Assembly: GCA_032358165.1 (NCBI GenBank)
Contig: JAALGY010000012.1
Span: 3,100,001 to 3,164,000, forward strand
Source of the DNA: Diplosphaera chodatii
Taxonomy: Eukaryota; Chlorophyta; Trebouxiophyceae; Prasiolales; Stichococcaceae
DNA: 64,000 nucleotides
Reading direction: 5' to 3'
Below are positions 36,909 through 49,541 of the stretch, one piece after another; the first letter of the stretch is position 1, and each line of letters opens with the position of its first letter. The notes under the pieces are model-generated. The model made no database searches. It was given only the letters and a program-made list of their open reading frames with translations, and was not told the DNA's origin. A program made the position numbers and the translations under genes.

Positions 36909-39000
36909 ACCGCATATACATCGGACCGAGATTGCGCCATCAGGTGAGGTCTGAGGAGGTTTGTGGTCCTTCCAATGCTGTGTTTCACACCGTCAGCCAC
37001 ATCACATATGCGCCTTCTATTTGCACTTATGCCTGACACTGCAGAAGCGCCCTGACCCTGGCTGTAGTGCGGGCATGCAGCTACCTGGGCAGCAGTGGCG
37101 GCGGGCTGGTGGCATGGTGGCGGAGGTGTGGTGTGTTGCGCCAGCGGCGATGGGGTCTGTCGCGCAGTCAGACATGTCCCAGGGCTACGGAGGCTGGACC
37201 TACGGCACATCGCCGTCAGCAAAAGCCAAAGCGTCGCCGTCAGCTCTGCGGTGCCGCAGCACCTGCTCCACACGCGATGGGGTCTGATGTCCCCGGGTGT
37301 CCGACGGTGAGCCACCACGACTGACACAGCGCAGCCACCGATGCTTGTGAAGCAGCAAGGCCCAGATGCTGAGGGCAAGTGGGAGTGAGGGCATGGGGCA
37401 ACATTGCATAGTAGGTGATGTCTCGATGATGTATTAGGGTGTCAGGCTGCATGCGACCAGCAGCACCGAAGGCGCCCGATAGCCGTCTGTCAGGCGCGCC
37501 TCTCCTTGCTTTCTCGCAGCCGGCTGGGAGGGCACATACTCTCCCGTAGGTACTCTGCGCTTTTGACCCTGACACCTCAACTTGCAGGAGGCTGAGCAGG
37601 AGCCCGGTGGCGTACGGCGGCGAGATCACGGCGGCTGGCACGGCTGCTGCTCGCCCCGCTGCACAGTGCTGCCTGGCATCTGCTTCGCCCAGCTCACCTG
37701 CTCGGCAAAGTACGATACCTGAAGGTACTGTGTCTGCGAGAGCATGCCACAGCACGCTCACCTGTCCTTCGTGTCACCAACTTTGCATGTCTGCCTGTGT
37801 CCAGCTAGTGTTGCCACTCATACAAAACTACTGTACAGATCTGGTGACAGCTGCATAACATTTGCAAGGTTTTGGGATAATTCCCAACCTGTGAGCCTGG
37901 TCACGCACGAAGCAGATGCGCAGCTTGCGAGCTTGTCGTTCTGCTGCAGGAGCTGACCCTTGGGGGATGCAGGCAGCTGCAAGGCGCTGACCTCTACCGT
38001 GCATTGGGGGGCTCTCGTCACTGCGGGAGCTGCAGCCGACTGGCTGCTGGCTGCCAACCGATGCCGGTAACTGTATTTACGAACCATTTTCTGGGCTTTT
38101 TGTGTGCGTGCATAAGCATAGCTGGCTGGCATAGGTACCAATGAGCCACTCCGCTTGACTGCGCGCATGAAGCTGATCGCTCTCGCCACCGGTTAGCTGC
38201 CGTGTTAGCACAGGCAAGACTGCTTGGAGACGAGGAGGCCCTTACATGCCCAGGAGCTGTCGTGCAGTAATCATGTTGGTGCTTTCTTCAGGCATCAGCG
38301 CGCTACAACCATTGTGGGGCCAGCTGCAGACCCTGGAGATTGGCAAGTGCACTCGTGTGGCGGGCGTGATGTCAGCGCCCCTCACACAGGCGCGCCTCTG
38401 CCACTCGATAGTGCTCTTGCACACGGACACCTGAATCTCAGAACGGACTGCCGTAGATGAGGCGCTTTGTTCGATGGTGTCACATCACAACATACATATG
38501 AACATGTAGGTCCTGCACATACACATGCTGCAGGGCTGCAGCTGCTGCACACGACGTGCTCTGCGCTGCTCAAATATCACTCAGCTGTCGAGTCCAGGTC
38601 CCGAGTGGCTGGGAGCCGACTGGCGTGCACCGCTGGTCTGTGGCCGGCACCACTGCAACTTGGAGCCGCCGCCAAGTTGCCGGCGCTGCTGCGGGCTGGA
38701 CTGTGCCATGGGCCCCCTCGGGCAGCGGAGGCAGGTGGTCAGGGGATGGGGAGAGGCTTGAGCACCTCGCCACTGCGGTGGGTATCGAGCTGGTTAAATG
38801 AGGCGCATACTACCACGGGCGACCAGGATCATGGAGAGGCCCTGCAGCGGCCACCAGACCATCACATCTGCAGTGGTCTATGCCTGTTCATCGAGCATCC
38901 TGCTGATCACATTGTGCCCGAGAGCCAACATGTTTGGCACTCTTGCAAAGGCTGTCTCGTAATGAGGCGTCAGCTTGCTGCCCTGCCCAGGCCTGCGCAC
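36909..39000 (-). other. D3 region: TPR-like minus-strand fragments downstream of A3
   Basis: Conserved with module 1: minus-strand HALADTVPSGIVLCRAGELG at 37520-37761 and VSALQLPASPKGQLLQQ near 37860-38070. The former keeps an open frame through LLLSLLQVEVSGSK. These may be remnants or exons of another TPR gene transcribed towards A3. Borders cannot be set. Confidence 0.27.
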
Positions 39001-41528
39001 CGTGTCAAACGGGCAGCTGTGTACTGTTGATGCGCTGCTGCAGCTGCAATGCTGGACTGCCTGCCTTAAGTCAGCGACGCTCGAGTCAGCAATGCAGCTG
39101 TGTCCTGTCAAGCGTTTTCGCCCCTAGACGGCTGTCTACAGCAGGTGGCGCTTCGTGCTGTTTGCAGGCAGGCATGCCCTCCACGCTGACCACCCTGCAG
39201 CACCTGTCGGCGCCATCCGTGCAAGACGCCCAAGACAGTCTGGCCCGCTGCTCCGCCTCGGCTGCCCGCACAGCCGACAGCCTGAACAATGTGAGCACCA
39301 GTACTCACTGGCAGTTTGGGCATTGGCTGTTGAGCACTCATAATTTGAGGGCAGCCAGGCACACCCAGGATGGCTGCTGCATGCACGAAGCAGGGGATGA
39401 CTGTTCATCTAAGTGATCAGCGCATCCCTGTGAGATGCCTGATGCACAGGCTGTGTTCTGCTGCGACACCACATGCGCGGCGATGAACACTGCAACTGAC
39501 TTGATATCCTTCTTCTTGACAGATCGGCTCTGGGCCCTGGGCGCAGCTGATCGTGGCTGCAGGCGGTGGCACTGAGCTGCACGAAGCAACGGCAACGGCT
39601 GCTTCCCTCGGTGGAGCACTGGACTGTGGGACCATATGTTGTCTCTGCTGTGGCTGCAGGTGCGGGTTCCCTGCTCTGATACTTTGTAGGCATCGGCAAA
39701 TACCTAAACAGCGTGCTACTTTCGTGTGGTTCCACTGCCAAGCAGACCTCTGCCTTGACAGCAACCTGGCAGCAGGTTCTCGCTTTGCATGCGTGCCCTG
39801 AAATGCCAGTTGCAGATGATACACAGGCCGCTAAGGGCGCCGTTCCGTCAGCCCGTAGCGGTGGTTGGAGCTGGCGCTGGCGCCACATGTGCAGCAGCAC
39901 GGCGCTGCTGCCACCCTGCACGTGGGTTTGCTGTGGGCCGTGGCGCAGTAGCCGCGTCTGTGCAAACTCGTGCTGGACGCCATACCTGATGTACATTCAG
40001 GTGCGCTGGCCATGTAGGGTCTTGCCAAGACATGCCTGAACAGCCTGCCATGTAGGCTGCTGTGCACACGCATACCCTGACGCATCCATCATACGATGTC
40101 CCGCTGCATGCAATGGGATAGCTGTGTTGTCGAGCTGACTTCAAGGGCACTGGCTGTTGGGCTGCAACTCTGCTGCAAAGCAGCCATGTGACCTGCAGCC
40201 ATTGGAACCGGCGCAGCTGTACGGCCTGATGGAATGGCTAATGGCGCTGGTGCGGCTGCGGTGGGAGGCCCTGGGGCCACAGCATCCAGATACGCTGCAA
40301 GCCATCGATCACTGGAGCATCGCGCCCGCGCACCATGACGATCCAGCCACACGGTGTGTCGTGGCATGATACGCTTGCACACATGCACTTCCATATATGG
40401 CCACGCACATCAATCCAAGTGATGCACACAGTGCCATGTGTCCCTGTAGATGGTATTAGGCCGGCAACGATACTCCTGGGTGCCCGACAGGCATCGCCCT
40501 ATGCTGGACGCGGCCATCGCCCTGTGGGGCCGCGACAACCGAGATGTCCTGGCCATATGGACAACCTGGGGTGGCAGCCGCGGGAGCTGGCGCAGCTGCC
40601 GATGCGCGGCAGCGGCACTCAGAGGCGCTCGCGGGGTGCCGTCGCATGCTGAGGGAGCTGCGCCCGACCTCCATCAATTGCGCCGGCAGCCTGGCATGCG
40701 TGGAGCACGCCAATGGGCAGCATGGCGCAGCGGTTCCAGCAGGCAATGATGTGCATTGACACTGACAACATGCCACACGTATGTGCCTGGAACCAGCTGC
40801 CAGGCTGCTGCTGCCCAGCAGTGTTTCAAGCTGTTAAGTGGTAGTAAACAAGACAGCCAGCTGCTCTTATCCCCCTGGCCCTGACGGTGACATGTTGTTC
40901 GCCTTGCATGCAGGTGCTGGCGGCACGGGAAGACCTGTTGGGGCCGGAGCACCCAGACACGCTGGACGCCCGCTGCAATGTGGCCGCGCCGCTGGCGGCT
41001 GGTCCCGCACCCTAGGGTCTGGGACGCCAAGGGCAACCTGGCGCTTAAGCTGCGCGCATGTGGGCAGCACGGCGAGGGGTTGCAGCTGCTACGAGAGGTC
41101 GCAGCGGCACAGCAGCGCCTGCTTGGCACGGACCGTCCAGATGCAATGCGCTCGATGGGCAATCTTGCGGGCCAGCTGTCAGCGGATGGGCAGCTTGAAA
41201 CTGCAGCGGAGCAATATGCGTGCCAGGCCGTGCTGCTGGAGGAGGCTCCACAGGACTTGAAACAGTAGCGTGGTGCACTACACAGCAGAGCGGCCGGGCA
41301 TCTTCAGGCTGCTGCACGAGGTAGACCGCAGAGCAGCAGCCTGTAGCAATAGCGGCTGCAGCTCTGGGGCCTCCGAAGGCGACAACTTACCAGTCGTCGC
41401 TGGTGTGGGCTGAGAAAGCAAGGGGGGCGTTCAATGCCAATGCGGCGAGGCCAGGTGCACCGCAGCTGGCAGCCGATGCGGCTCCGCTGGCACAGCAGCC
41501 GCTGCCGCCTGTCCCCAGCGCCGTGTAA
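38990..41528 (+). pseudogene. Gene B4, TPR-rich protein, degenerate
   Basis: Segments: 39165-39292 (LTTLQHLSAPSVQDAQ, TTTGCAG/GTGAGC borders), 39520-39660, 39710-39815, 40157-40365 (LGPQHPDTLQAIDH), 40500-40740 (LDAAIALW; HSEALAGCRRML), 40914-40990 (LLGPEHPDTL), 41000-41260 (RLLGTDRPDAM) and a C-terminal segment ending at TAA 41526-41528. Lesions include the 1-nt loss in GCCATATGG near 40555, a 9-nt loss at AVAQRFQQ near 40735, loss of the VLGP linker near 41005 (shared with copy 1) and a missing CGG codon near 41242. It is nearly identical to B5 in its 5' half. Confidence 0.4.
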
Positions 41529-41944
41529 AGGATCAGACGATCAATGTTCCTGTGTGGGCACTGGGCAGACTGGGTAGCTGGACCTGAGTGTTGACTGCAC
41601 CTGCCAGTGTAGGGCTGGAGATGTTTGCTCACTCGCAACAGCATGCTGTCAATGCCAATAGGGATTGTCAGTGTACTGAACCATTGGGCACTGTTTGAGT
41701 TGCTGCAGGAAACACAATTTACACATGGTCAACCGGCTGTGCTTCATGTGCTGAGAACTTGCCAATGACGCTGACCACAGCTATCACAACATACTCGATA
41801 TGATGCGGCCCATGCAAGGTCAACGCAGACAGCACGACCGCCCAGCTGCACTATTGCCATACTACCTGTGCTAAACTGCTGCCATACGTCTCAGAACAGT
41901 CACAATGTTGACATGGCTGCTGTAACAGATCGCTGACCTGACCT
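41529..41944. other. Spacer between converging genes B4 and C4
   Basis: This is the homologue of the other B/C spacers, with several small deletions. No gene seen. Confidence 0.35.
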
Positions 41945-43985
41945 TCAGTCCGCAATAGCGAGTAAGCAGTCTTCCTGGTTCCTAGACACCTGTGCTGCGT
42001 ACGCTGACCCAGTAGCAACCTCCGCTTCATCACCTACTACTTTCCCTTTTCCAGCGGCGTGCGTCAGAATGTCCGTGTGCCATTGTTGGAGCTGGCGCAG
42101 CTGTGCCACCGCCGCGGTCAACTGCCCCAGCTGGCACAGCTGCCTCGCCAGAGCGGGCGCGATGCCCAGCGTCGTGTCTGGTCCGGGCCCACCACCCGCC
42201 GCATTGCCGGTAGTGCTTGCTGCAGCACCCGCGCCGCCGCTGCAGGCTGGCGCCAGGCTGGCACGCCGCCCTGCCACCGCAGCGACGCCGCGAACCATGC
42301 CCGAGTGGGTGCTCCGGCCCCAGCACTATCTGCACCAGCAGCCGCAGAACACAAGATTATGAGCAGTGTCTAGCGCTGAGCCACAGAAGCAAGCCACAGC
42401 ACACAGTGCGGCAGGATCGGACTACGTTGTGGAAAATACGCAGCGGTCATAGAAGCGATATATGCTGGGCATCCAGGTGCGGCACTCTGCTTGTGCCACC
42501 AGCGCGCACCTGGGCGAACGGATTTTGCATTGATGTGCGTAGGCATGCCTGCAGCCAATGGCTGTCAGCAGGCTGCCATTGCGCCAGCCCCACGCCAGCA
42601 CTGACAGCAGCGCTGTTGGCCACCAGGGTTTGTGCTGAAAGGGGCACGCTGCCACGCAGCAGCCGCGGCGGCTCGTTCACGGCACAGTTTGAGCAGTGCT
42701 ACAGGCATGGCGCCGGCGCCAGCACCCGGGTGGCCTGCACGAAGGGTACCTGGTGGCTCTCAGAAAGTAGACATTCATGATGTAGTGTGCTGGCGAGCTG
42801 ATCTGGCAACCTGCCGTGCCCAGGTTGTGGAATGTGGATATTTGCATGGGCACTTAGCAGTGTGGCATGCCGCAAGGTTAGACAGCAGGTGGTACAGCAA
42901 CACAGCCATGCGCAGGTGACCACACACCACACCACCATGTGGAACCAGCTGACCACAGGATAAGCCTGCCTTATGGCCATTGCTATTATGCTACTGCCCC
43001 CATGGGTAGTGCTGCCCATGCGCGCTCCGCTTTCAGCAGCCACACCAGCGCCTGTGCACACTACAACAACCATTATTGCCTCGTCTCTGGCAGCTGTCAG
43101 GTGGCACACAGCACATGCGCGAGGCTGTCAGCAGCCACAGCCTGGTGCACTGGCCAACAGACGTCAGAATTGCGGTGAATGGTCACAGCAGCGTAGCTGT
43201 GGCCGCACACCCAATCAGTGGTGCTCATGGTGCTACTGCTTGATCTAGCAGCGCACAATTTCAATCCTTGAGACATTCGCCGGTGCATCGCCCGAGCTTT
43301 GTCAGCCCTGCCCAGCAGCACAATGCATATCACACGGTGGGTGATGCAGGCATGCGCCAATGTGTCAGCACTCTGATGCCATTTCATCTGCCTCAGCCTT
43401 GGTTCGGTCGCTGAGTCATTGTGCCTAGCAGAGGGTATGGCAGCCGGCAAGAGTGGCAGCATCCGCCAGCATAAGCAGCAGGCAGCAGTCAGCTCCTGTG
43501 GCAGGACTTGATGGTAACCGGCATGATTGCACGGCTTTGCACGAATTGCATAGACCGCTTGTTCAGCCGCTATTGTTTTGCCCCACAATCGCTTCCCAGG
43601 CAAGGCTCACCTTGTTTGTAGGCATGTTAGAAGCCTGGTTGCAGCGCCTGCTGCAGATTTGCTGCCGCCTCTGCATAGTGCCCCAGCTGGCACAGTTGCC
43701 TCGCTGGGCTGGCGGTACCGAACGCTGTAAACATCCCAGGCTCTATCAGCCCATTGACCAAAGGCCTGGTTTTGGGCGGCCGTACACACAAGCATCTGCT
43801 CATTGCGAAGTGAGATATGTCCCGACCAGTGGAGGCCAGAAGGCAGCGTCATCATAGCACGCTGTTACAAGCACAGAACAGCGCCTTGTCACAGCGTGCA
43901 TGGCCCAGGAGCATTACAGCATGCATTGTGGCACTAGCTGAGGTGCGGTGCGTGTCTGGAGCGACAGGCTGTTCTTGCTCTACAT

Positions 43986-43992
43986 CCAGTCT
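43986..43992 (+). repeat. Target-site duplication CCAGTCT, left
   Basis: The 7 bp before the element repeat exactly after it (49535-49541). The uninterrupted site in modules 1-3 reads CATCCAGTCTGGCATCC with a single CCAGTCT. Confidence 0.95.
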
Positions 43993-44560
43993 CAGTCATG
44001 TAGGGCACCTTAACACTAGGCAAGAAAGGGTGGTTTTGATAGCAGAATTTCAGTGGGGCTGTGCCGATTGATAGCTGGTCCTGTGCAGATTGATAGCTGC
44101 GAACGCGGCTAAGTGCCGCCAGCACACAGCCCCTCAACATGCGCGACCCGTCTCAGAACATACTTTGCCATCTTGTCGGGGCCATCTGGTAGGGTGTGAC
44201 CTCTCGCACCGGCGATGCGGCACGCTATACCGTCCTGCGTCGAGGACCCTCCGGCAGCTAAACCGGCAGCAGTCGAGGCCCACGCACAGTGACAGCCCCG
44301 CGTGCCGCAGCGGCGAAGGCTGGACAGTCCTGAGACTGCACTTTGCCGGGCAGACATGCGGTGGGGGCCTAGGCTGGCCGTGCACGGGTGTTTTTGGTCT
44401 GCAGGCTTGTCAGGCATGGCGTCGTGCTGCGCGCGCCTTGGGCAAATGCAGCAGGTGAGCGGCAACCTGGGAGTGGGTCTGGCATCAGCAGCACCTTCTG
44501 TGCGGCTGTGCGCCCCGTACGCCTGAGTCTGCAGCGACATCGAAGCCTTTGCTCTGAGTC
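43993..44560 (+). repeat. Left long terminal inverted repeat
   Basis: It is the inverted copy of the right arm (about 48965-49534). The outer 50 bp are perfect. Further in there are substitutions and a 9-bp extra segment (TGGACAGTC near 44322). Weaker similarity continues to about 44725, where both arms contain CACATCCATCAGATG. Confidence 0.9.
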
Positions 44561-44739
44561 GGGTTGGGCGCGTCTCCGGGCTGTTAGCTGCCTGTCTGCG
44601 GCCGACTGCCCATCCGGGACGTCTAACTGGGCTTTACAGTCATATTACGTGCCCGCAACGATGCTTCCTGTCCCATCGGGCTGCTACTAGAAGGATTGCC
44701 TCCATGCACATCCATCAGATGCGATGCCCAGGTTCCATC

Positions 44740-47700
44740 GGTTGCATGAGAGAGCTGTCAAGCGAGCAAACAAGGCTCCCGCGTGATGCCATCACCCCCT
44801 GTAGGCCCTTTTACGTGCGGGCAACATTGGCACGTCGCAAAGCTGAAGCATTACATTGCACAACGCCCTGCGCTGCACATGCGCTTTCAGTGTTGGGAAC
44901 CAGCATGGAAGCAGCTGCTGCTGTCAGCAAAGGCCTGAAACTGCCCACAGCAGATTGTCAGCTCCAGAAGCACCCGCAGATTGCTGGCGTGTAGCAGGTG
45001 CAGCACTGAGCATCAGCGCCATGGACGATCCACCACCGACAGCCGCAACCAGGCCAGCTGCTGTTGCAACTGTTGCCCTGTAACCGTTCAGACCCTACAG
45101 ATACACACTCACAAAGTGTCCCGTTGCTTCTCAGTATGTGGCAGCCTCACTGTCATATGTACCAGCAGCGCAACATGCGTCAAGCTGCAACATACATCTA
45201 CGCCAATGCTTGCACCTGCCATTTGGCTGCACCTCTCTCCTCTCTAGGATGTCCAGCTGCCTCTGCACGGGCAGCGAAGATTTCAGCTGCTTTTGCCTAC
45301 AGACTGTACAGCACCCCTGAGTGCACATGGGATGGTCCTGTGCGGACGCTTGTACGCCTAACATGAAGTCTTGGCTGAACGCGAGCAGCTGAAGTGTTGT
45401 TGCTAAAGTGTTGCTGGTGCACGTGTATTGCATGTGCGGCCTGCAACACCATTGCTGGTTGCCAGCGGAAGACACCTGGACTGAAAACCTGCACCTGGAC
45501 TGGAAACCTGCACCTGGACTGGCTTCAGTAGTCGGTGCTCTCTAACCACACCGCTTGTTCCCTGCTGATATCGGTGGATTGCGTGGCGCTACGCTGTACT
45601 GGGACACCTCTCAAAGTGTCTACTTGAAAGCCTGCTGCTGGGTCCCTTCCACCTGCATCATGCAGACCACAAGCTCTTTGTGCAGTAGAGTGCAATTCCT
45701 AAGTGTGCACGTGTGGCACACCCTGAGGCTATAGTGCCTGCATGCAGGCGAGTGACCTGAGAAAGGTCATCGCTCACACACTGCCGGCAGAGCGTTGCTG
45801 TGCAGCGCAGCAGCAGCGGGTGGGATAATCGACGCGTGCGCATACATACACCAGAACACTCTCACGTACTCCGTACACGGTCCAGTCCTGCATGTATGAA
45901 GCCTGCACAGCAATCAGTTTTTGCGCCAGGTTGTTGACATGCTGGACATGTCACTGTGATCTGCTGAAAGAAGCGATAGATGGTACTTGCATACCCAACT
46001 GCAACAAGCTCCCAGGCAAATTGTCTGCTCTCCCAATCAGATCATACCAATCGTGATTGCAGTGAACGTCCAGCACTCGCTGAATGTGGCATGCCTGGTG
46101 TCTGAAAGTCAACTGTTGACAGTAACCTCGCCACTGAGACTGCATACGTGTATCATATTGGATATTCGGCGGTCAAGATTGTGGCAAAACCCAGGGTTTG
46201 TTGCAGTGACCTGCAGTGTAGGAGTGATCTACTGATCCGTCACATTTGAGCATAAGAACAGGCACAGTCACCGCACTATGTGAAGTCGCACATGCACTTC
46301 TCAGACCAGTACTGATGGGGTTGTTGTCAACGGTGGACACCAGCGTTGCGACATATATAGCAGTGAAAGCAGGTGCCCTGCTGGCATCTCACCATGACAT
46401 CGACAACAGTGACCAGCAGCAGAGCAGGGCGGTATATGCTTGATGACGGAGATCTCTGCTACGCTGGGATTGCTAGCAGGCAAGTGTCCTGCTTTGCCGC
46501 AAGTGGCGACGGTGCAGCGTCTACGTTGTGCGCAGGGGCGTCAGCGGTGATACAGTTGTATGCGCAGCATAGCAGCAATCAACGGAGTGCGATGTGAGGC
46601 ATGTCATGAGCAGGCATCGGCATTGCTGGTTACAAGTGGACCCCTGAATACTCCTGCATGCAACCTCGTGCTAGCTGACAGTCCTGTTCGCATAACCATC
46701 AGACTGCAGGCTGGCAATGGCACATCCGGTCGGCAGCGCCCCAACAAAGGACATGGCCAAGATGCTGCTCCTGCGTTCCTCCTACAGTGGCCGCACCTTC
46801 ACAACTTCCACCACAGTAAGGTTTGAGCTGTCGAATGTCCAGGTGATTCAGAGAGTGATACATTCACCACGGGGATGGACACCCGATTGATTGCGACATG
46901 ACCTGCTATGTGCTCAACTGGAACCATGCCTGCAGGTAGATACGACTGTTCCCGTCCACCAGCGTCAGTGAAACATCAGATGCAGCATTGCTTGTGGAGC
47001 TAGCACATGTAATGCTCGAGGACATAGCGGAAGTCCGTGCGCAGTGCGCAGTGCTTGAAGCTCAGTTTGCAATGCGCAGGATGCGCTGCCTGTGAGCGCA
47101 GGGCAAAGTGCAGGCGCATGCCTGAGGACGCATTGTGTGCACGCAGAGCATGGTTCTGTTCCAGGCCATTCTACAAGGTATTCTGACACCGCCGCGCAGG
47201 TAGGAGCAAATGAGAGCCGCACATGGCGGTCCGGCCTGTATAGTTATTTCCATCGACCATAAGTATGTGGTATCCACTGCATTGGCAGCGTCCCAGTTCG
47301 TGTCGAACATGCTGCAAACAAAGCGCTCCTCAGGTGTGGTCTTTAGGTAGCGGTAGATCTTCCCTGGGATGCAGGGTGCCATGTGGAGCAATTGTCATAG
47401 GCTTGGCAGGTCAATGTGCAAAAGCCGGCACGAATGTGTTTGGGAAGCGCTGGAACAGCGGTGAGGACAAGTTGCATGTTTGGTCCGGAGATTGAACTGC
47501 CGCTACCATGCACATCAGACCATGTATGCTTGTGTGTGAGTGCCGCCATTCGTATGGTGCAGGAGTGCCGAAGGGTGACTGCCGTGCACAGGTTTGCTCG
47601 TGCATCGAGTGGTCATCAATGCATGTCTGCCACTGATCAATTGTGACACCCCTGCTATTGCAGACCTACAGAACCATGACGCACTCCATCTGTCCGGACA

Positions 47701-48800
47701 AGCTGGCATGTGTAACACCACATACAGGACAGGTGCCCTCTCCTGCACTTTGCAATGTCGTGCTGCTCCAGGACAAATACTGCTGTGCGCATGACTCCTG
47801 ACAGACCACCAAATGTCATGCAGCGTCCTTAGAGCACTAATGGTTCCAAGAGAAATAGGCTGCAGACACCACTGCCTGCATCTGGCAGGTGCAATGTGGG
47901 CAGCAACGCATGCTGCAGCCGCCTGCAGCTGGCACCCACATACGACGGTGATGTTGGCGGCAGACGCGGTGCCACCTGCGAGGGCATGAGATGTTCAGTG
48001 CCCAGCAGCACATCCAGCGTTTCAGTTGCAGCAGTTTGGCACATCAAGGGCTAGCTGCTTCAACACGAATGTGGCGCACCCGTGCAACCCACCGCAATGA
48101 CTCGAGGACTGCGCCTCTGCTGGCTGGCTATGCCTTGTGGAAGTGTTCACTTGATGGCGACAGCACACCTGAATGGCATTGGAAGTTGTCAATGCAGCGC
48201 ATCGCACCCGCTCACACTGTGCAGCCTCGCACCCTCCCATCTAATTGCCACATCTGCTCATGTGCGCAATGGCTGCCATCATCCCTCAGAAGAGGAGAAT
48301 TTGCTCTGCACAGCACTACCAGCATGTGGTTCATGGGCACGATGCTGTACTGGCAGCATGCAAAATGTCGAAGCACAAACGAGATACACAGCTCATCAGC
48401 CTGGGAAGCTGCAGAAGTCCTATGTCATACGATACGTGGCAGCTGCTTGCCAATGTGCAGACTGCATCATGACATGTGTGGCGCACCAAGATGGTGGTGG
48501 TTCCAGGCACAGGCACAGGCACAGGCTGCGCCTCAGTCGGCACTGAAAGCCGTGACTGCCGCGAGACTGCTGCCTGACGCTGTGCTGCTCAGCTGTGCTG
48601 CTAGGTTCTCGGAATTGTACATCAGCCACGGCTAGCATTGGTGCGCTGGTGGCAATCTGCGAGGCCTGCGCAGTGCGTCAATGTAAAGGCTCTTCTCTGA
48701 AAGAAGAGCCTTGAGAGACACCCAACGCTCTGCGATGTGTGGATGTCACAAGATCAGGATGGCAACGTGCACATAGGTCCGGCGGATCGCCACTCCGTGC
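44740..48800. other. Interior of the transposable element
   Basis: The base composition is less GC-rich than the surrounding modules and no open frame exceeds about 215 codons. The most coding-like stretch is on the minus strand at about 47190-47391 (GKIYRYLKTTPEERFVCSMF and DTNWDAANAVDTTYLW), possibly continued by 47430-47549 (MQLVLTAVPALPKHIRAGF). These may be exons of a decayed transposase. I recognise no catalytic motif. A plus-strand frame at 47991-48635 has no recognisable domain. Confidence 0.4.
45473..45529 (+). repeat. Short tandem repeat, three copies of 19 bp
   Basis: CACCTGGACTG(A/G)AAACCTG repeats with a 19-bp period inside the element. The third copy is imperfect after CACCTGGACTGG. 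Confidence 0.85.
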
Positions 48801-48964
48801 AGTCAACGCACCTGACATCTGATGGATGTGCATAGGGCGGACCCTCGGCCAGCAGCCTGATCGGCGCATGGCGATCCGTTCAGAGTACAGGATGTGACAG
48901 AAACGCATCCTGCAGATTGCCGAGTATGCAATCAGCCAAGAGCACGCAGTATCAGCCCAAGAAC

Positions 48965-49534
48965 GCACCCGGCCAGGGGCAGGGCAATGGCTTCGATGTC
49001 CATGCAAAAGCAGGCGTACGGGGCGCACAGCCGCACAGAAGGTGCTCCTGATGCCAGACCCACTCCCAGGTTGCCGCTCACCTGCTGCATCTGCCCAAGG
49101 CGCGCGCAGCACGACGCCATGCCTGACAAGCCTGCAGACCAAAAACACCCGTGCACGGCCAGCCTAGGCCCCCACCGCATGTCTCCCCGGCACAGTGCAG
49201 TCTCAGGCCTTCGCCGCTGCGGCACGCGGGGCTGTCACTGTGCGTGGGCCTCGAATGCTGCCGGTTTAGCTGCCGGAGGGTCCTCGACGCAGGACGGTAT
49301 AGCGTGCCGCATCGCCGGTGCGAGAGGTCACACCCTACCAGATGGCCCCGACAAGATGGCAAAGTATGTTCTGAGACGGGTCGCGCATGTTGAGGGGCTG
49401 TGTGCTGGCGGCACTTAGCCGCGTTCGCAGCTATCAATCTGCACAGGACCAGCTATCAATCGGCACAGCCCCACTGAAATTCTGCTATCAAAACCACCCT
49501 TTCTTGCCTAGTGTTAAGGTGCCCTACATGACTG
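48965..49534 (-). repeat. Right long terminal inverted repeat
   Basis: Reverse complement of the left arm, ending CATGACTG at 49534. The shared frames in the two arms (for example VSEHTLPSCRGHLVGCDL on opposite strands) simply reflect the inverted duplication. Confidence 0.9.
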
Positions 49535-49541
49535 CCAGTCT
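49535..49541 (+). repeat. Target-site duplication CCAGTCT, right
   Basis: Exact repeat of 43986-43992. The following GGCATCCAGATCGCC resumes the C-gene exon sequence of the other modules. Confidence 0.95.

Larger units (their letters stand above)
27105..39955 (+). repeat. Tandem module 3 (12.9 kb)
   Basis: Third module copy: B3, C3 (minus), A3, D3 fragments. The stretch just after the B stop (about 28620-29000) is nearly identical to module 1 (about 1580-1960), closer than to module 2, which suggests exchange between non-adjacent modules. Confidence 0.9.
43993..49534. mobile_element. 5,542-bp DNA transposon-like insertion with long inverted ends
   Basis: The insertion starts CAGTCATGTAGGGCACC and ends with its exact reverse complement. 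It is bounded by a 7-bp target duplication and is absent from the same site in the other three modules. The inverted arms are at least 500 bp. Inside there is no long open frame, so it is probably non-autonomous or decayed, although some minus-strand stretches look coding. Size, inverted ends and duplication point to a cut-and-paste DNA transposon. I cannot assign a superfamily: a 7-bp duplication with such long arms does not single one out. Confidence 0.92.

Noticed and set aside
47991..48635. A 214-codon plus-strand frame inside the transposon as a transposase
   Set aside because: No catalytic motif or domain is recognisable, and the composition is that of random sequence.
44090..49437. Paired frames of 120-140 codons in the transposon arms as a duplicated gene
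   Set aside because: They are the same sequence read from the two inverted arms. No recognisable domain, and several overlapping frames are equally long on both strands.
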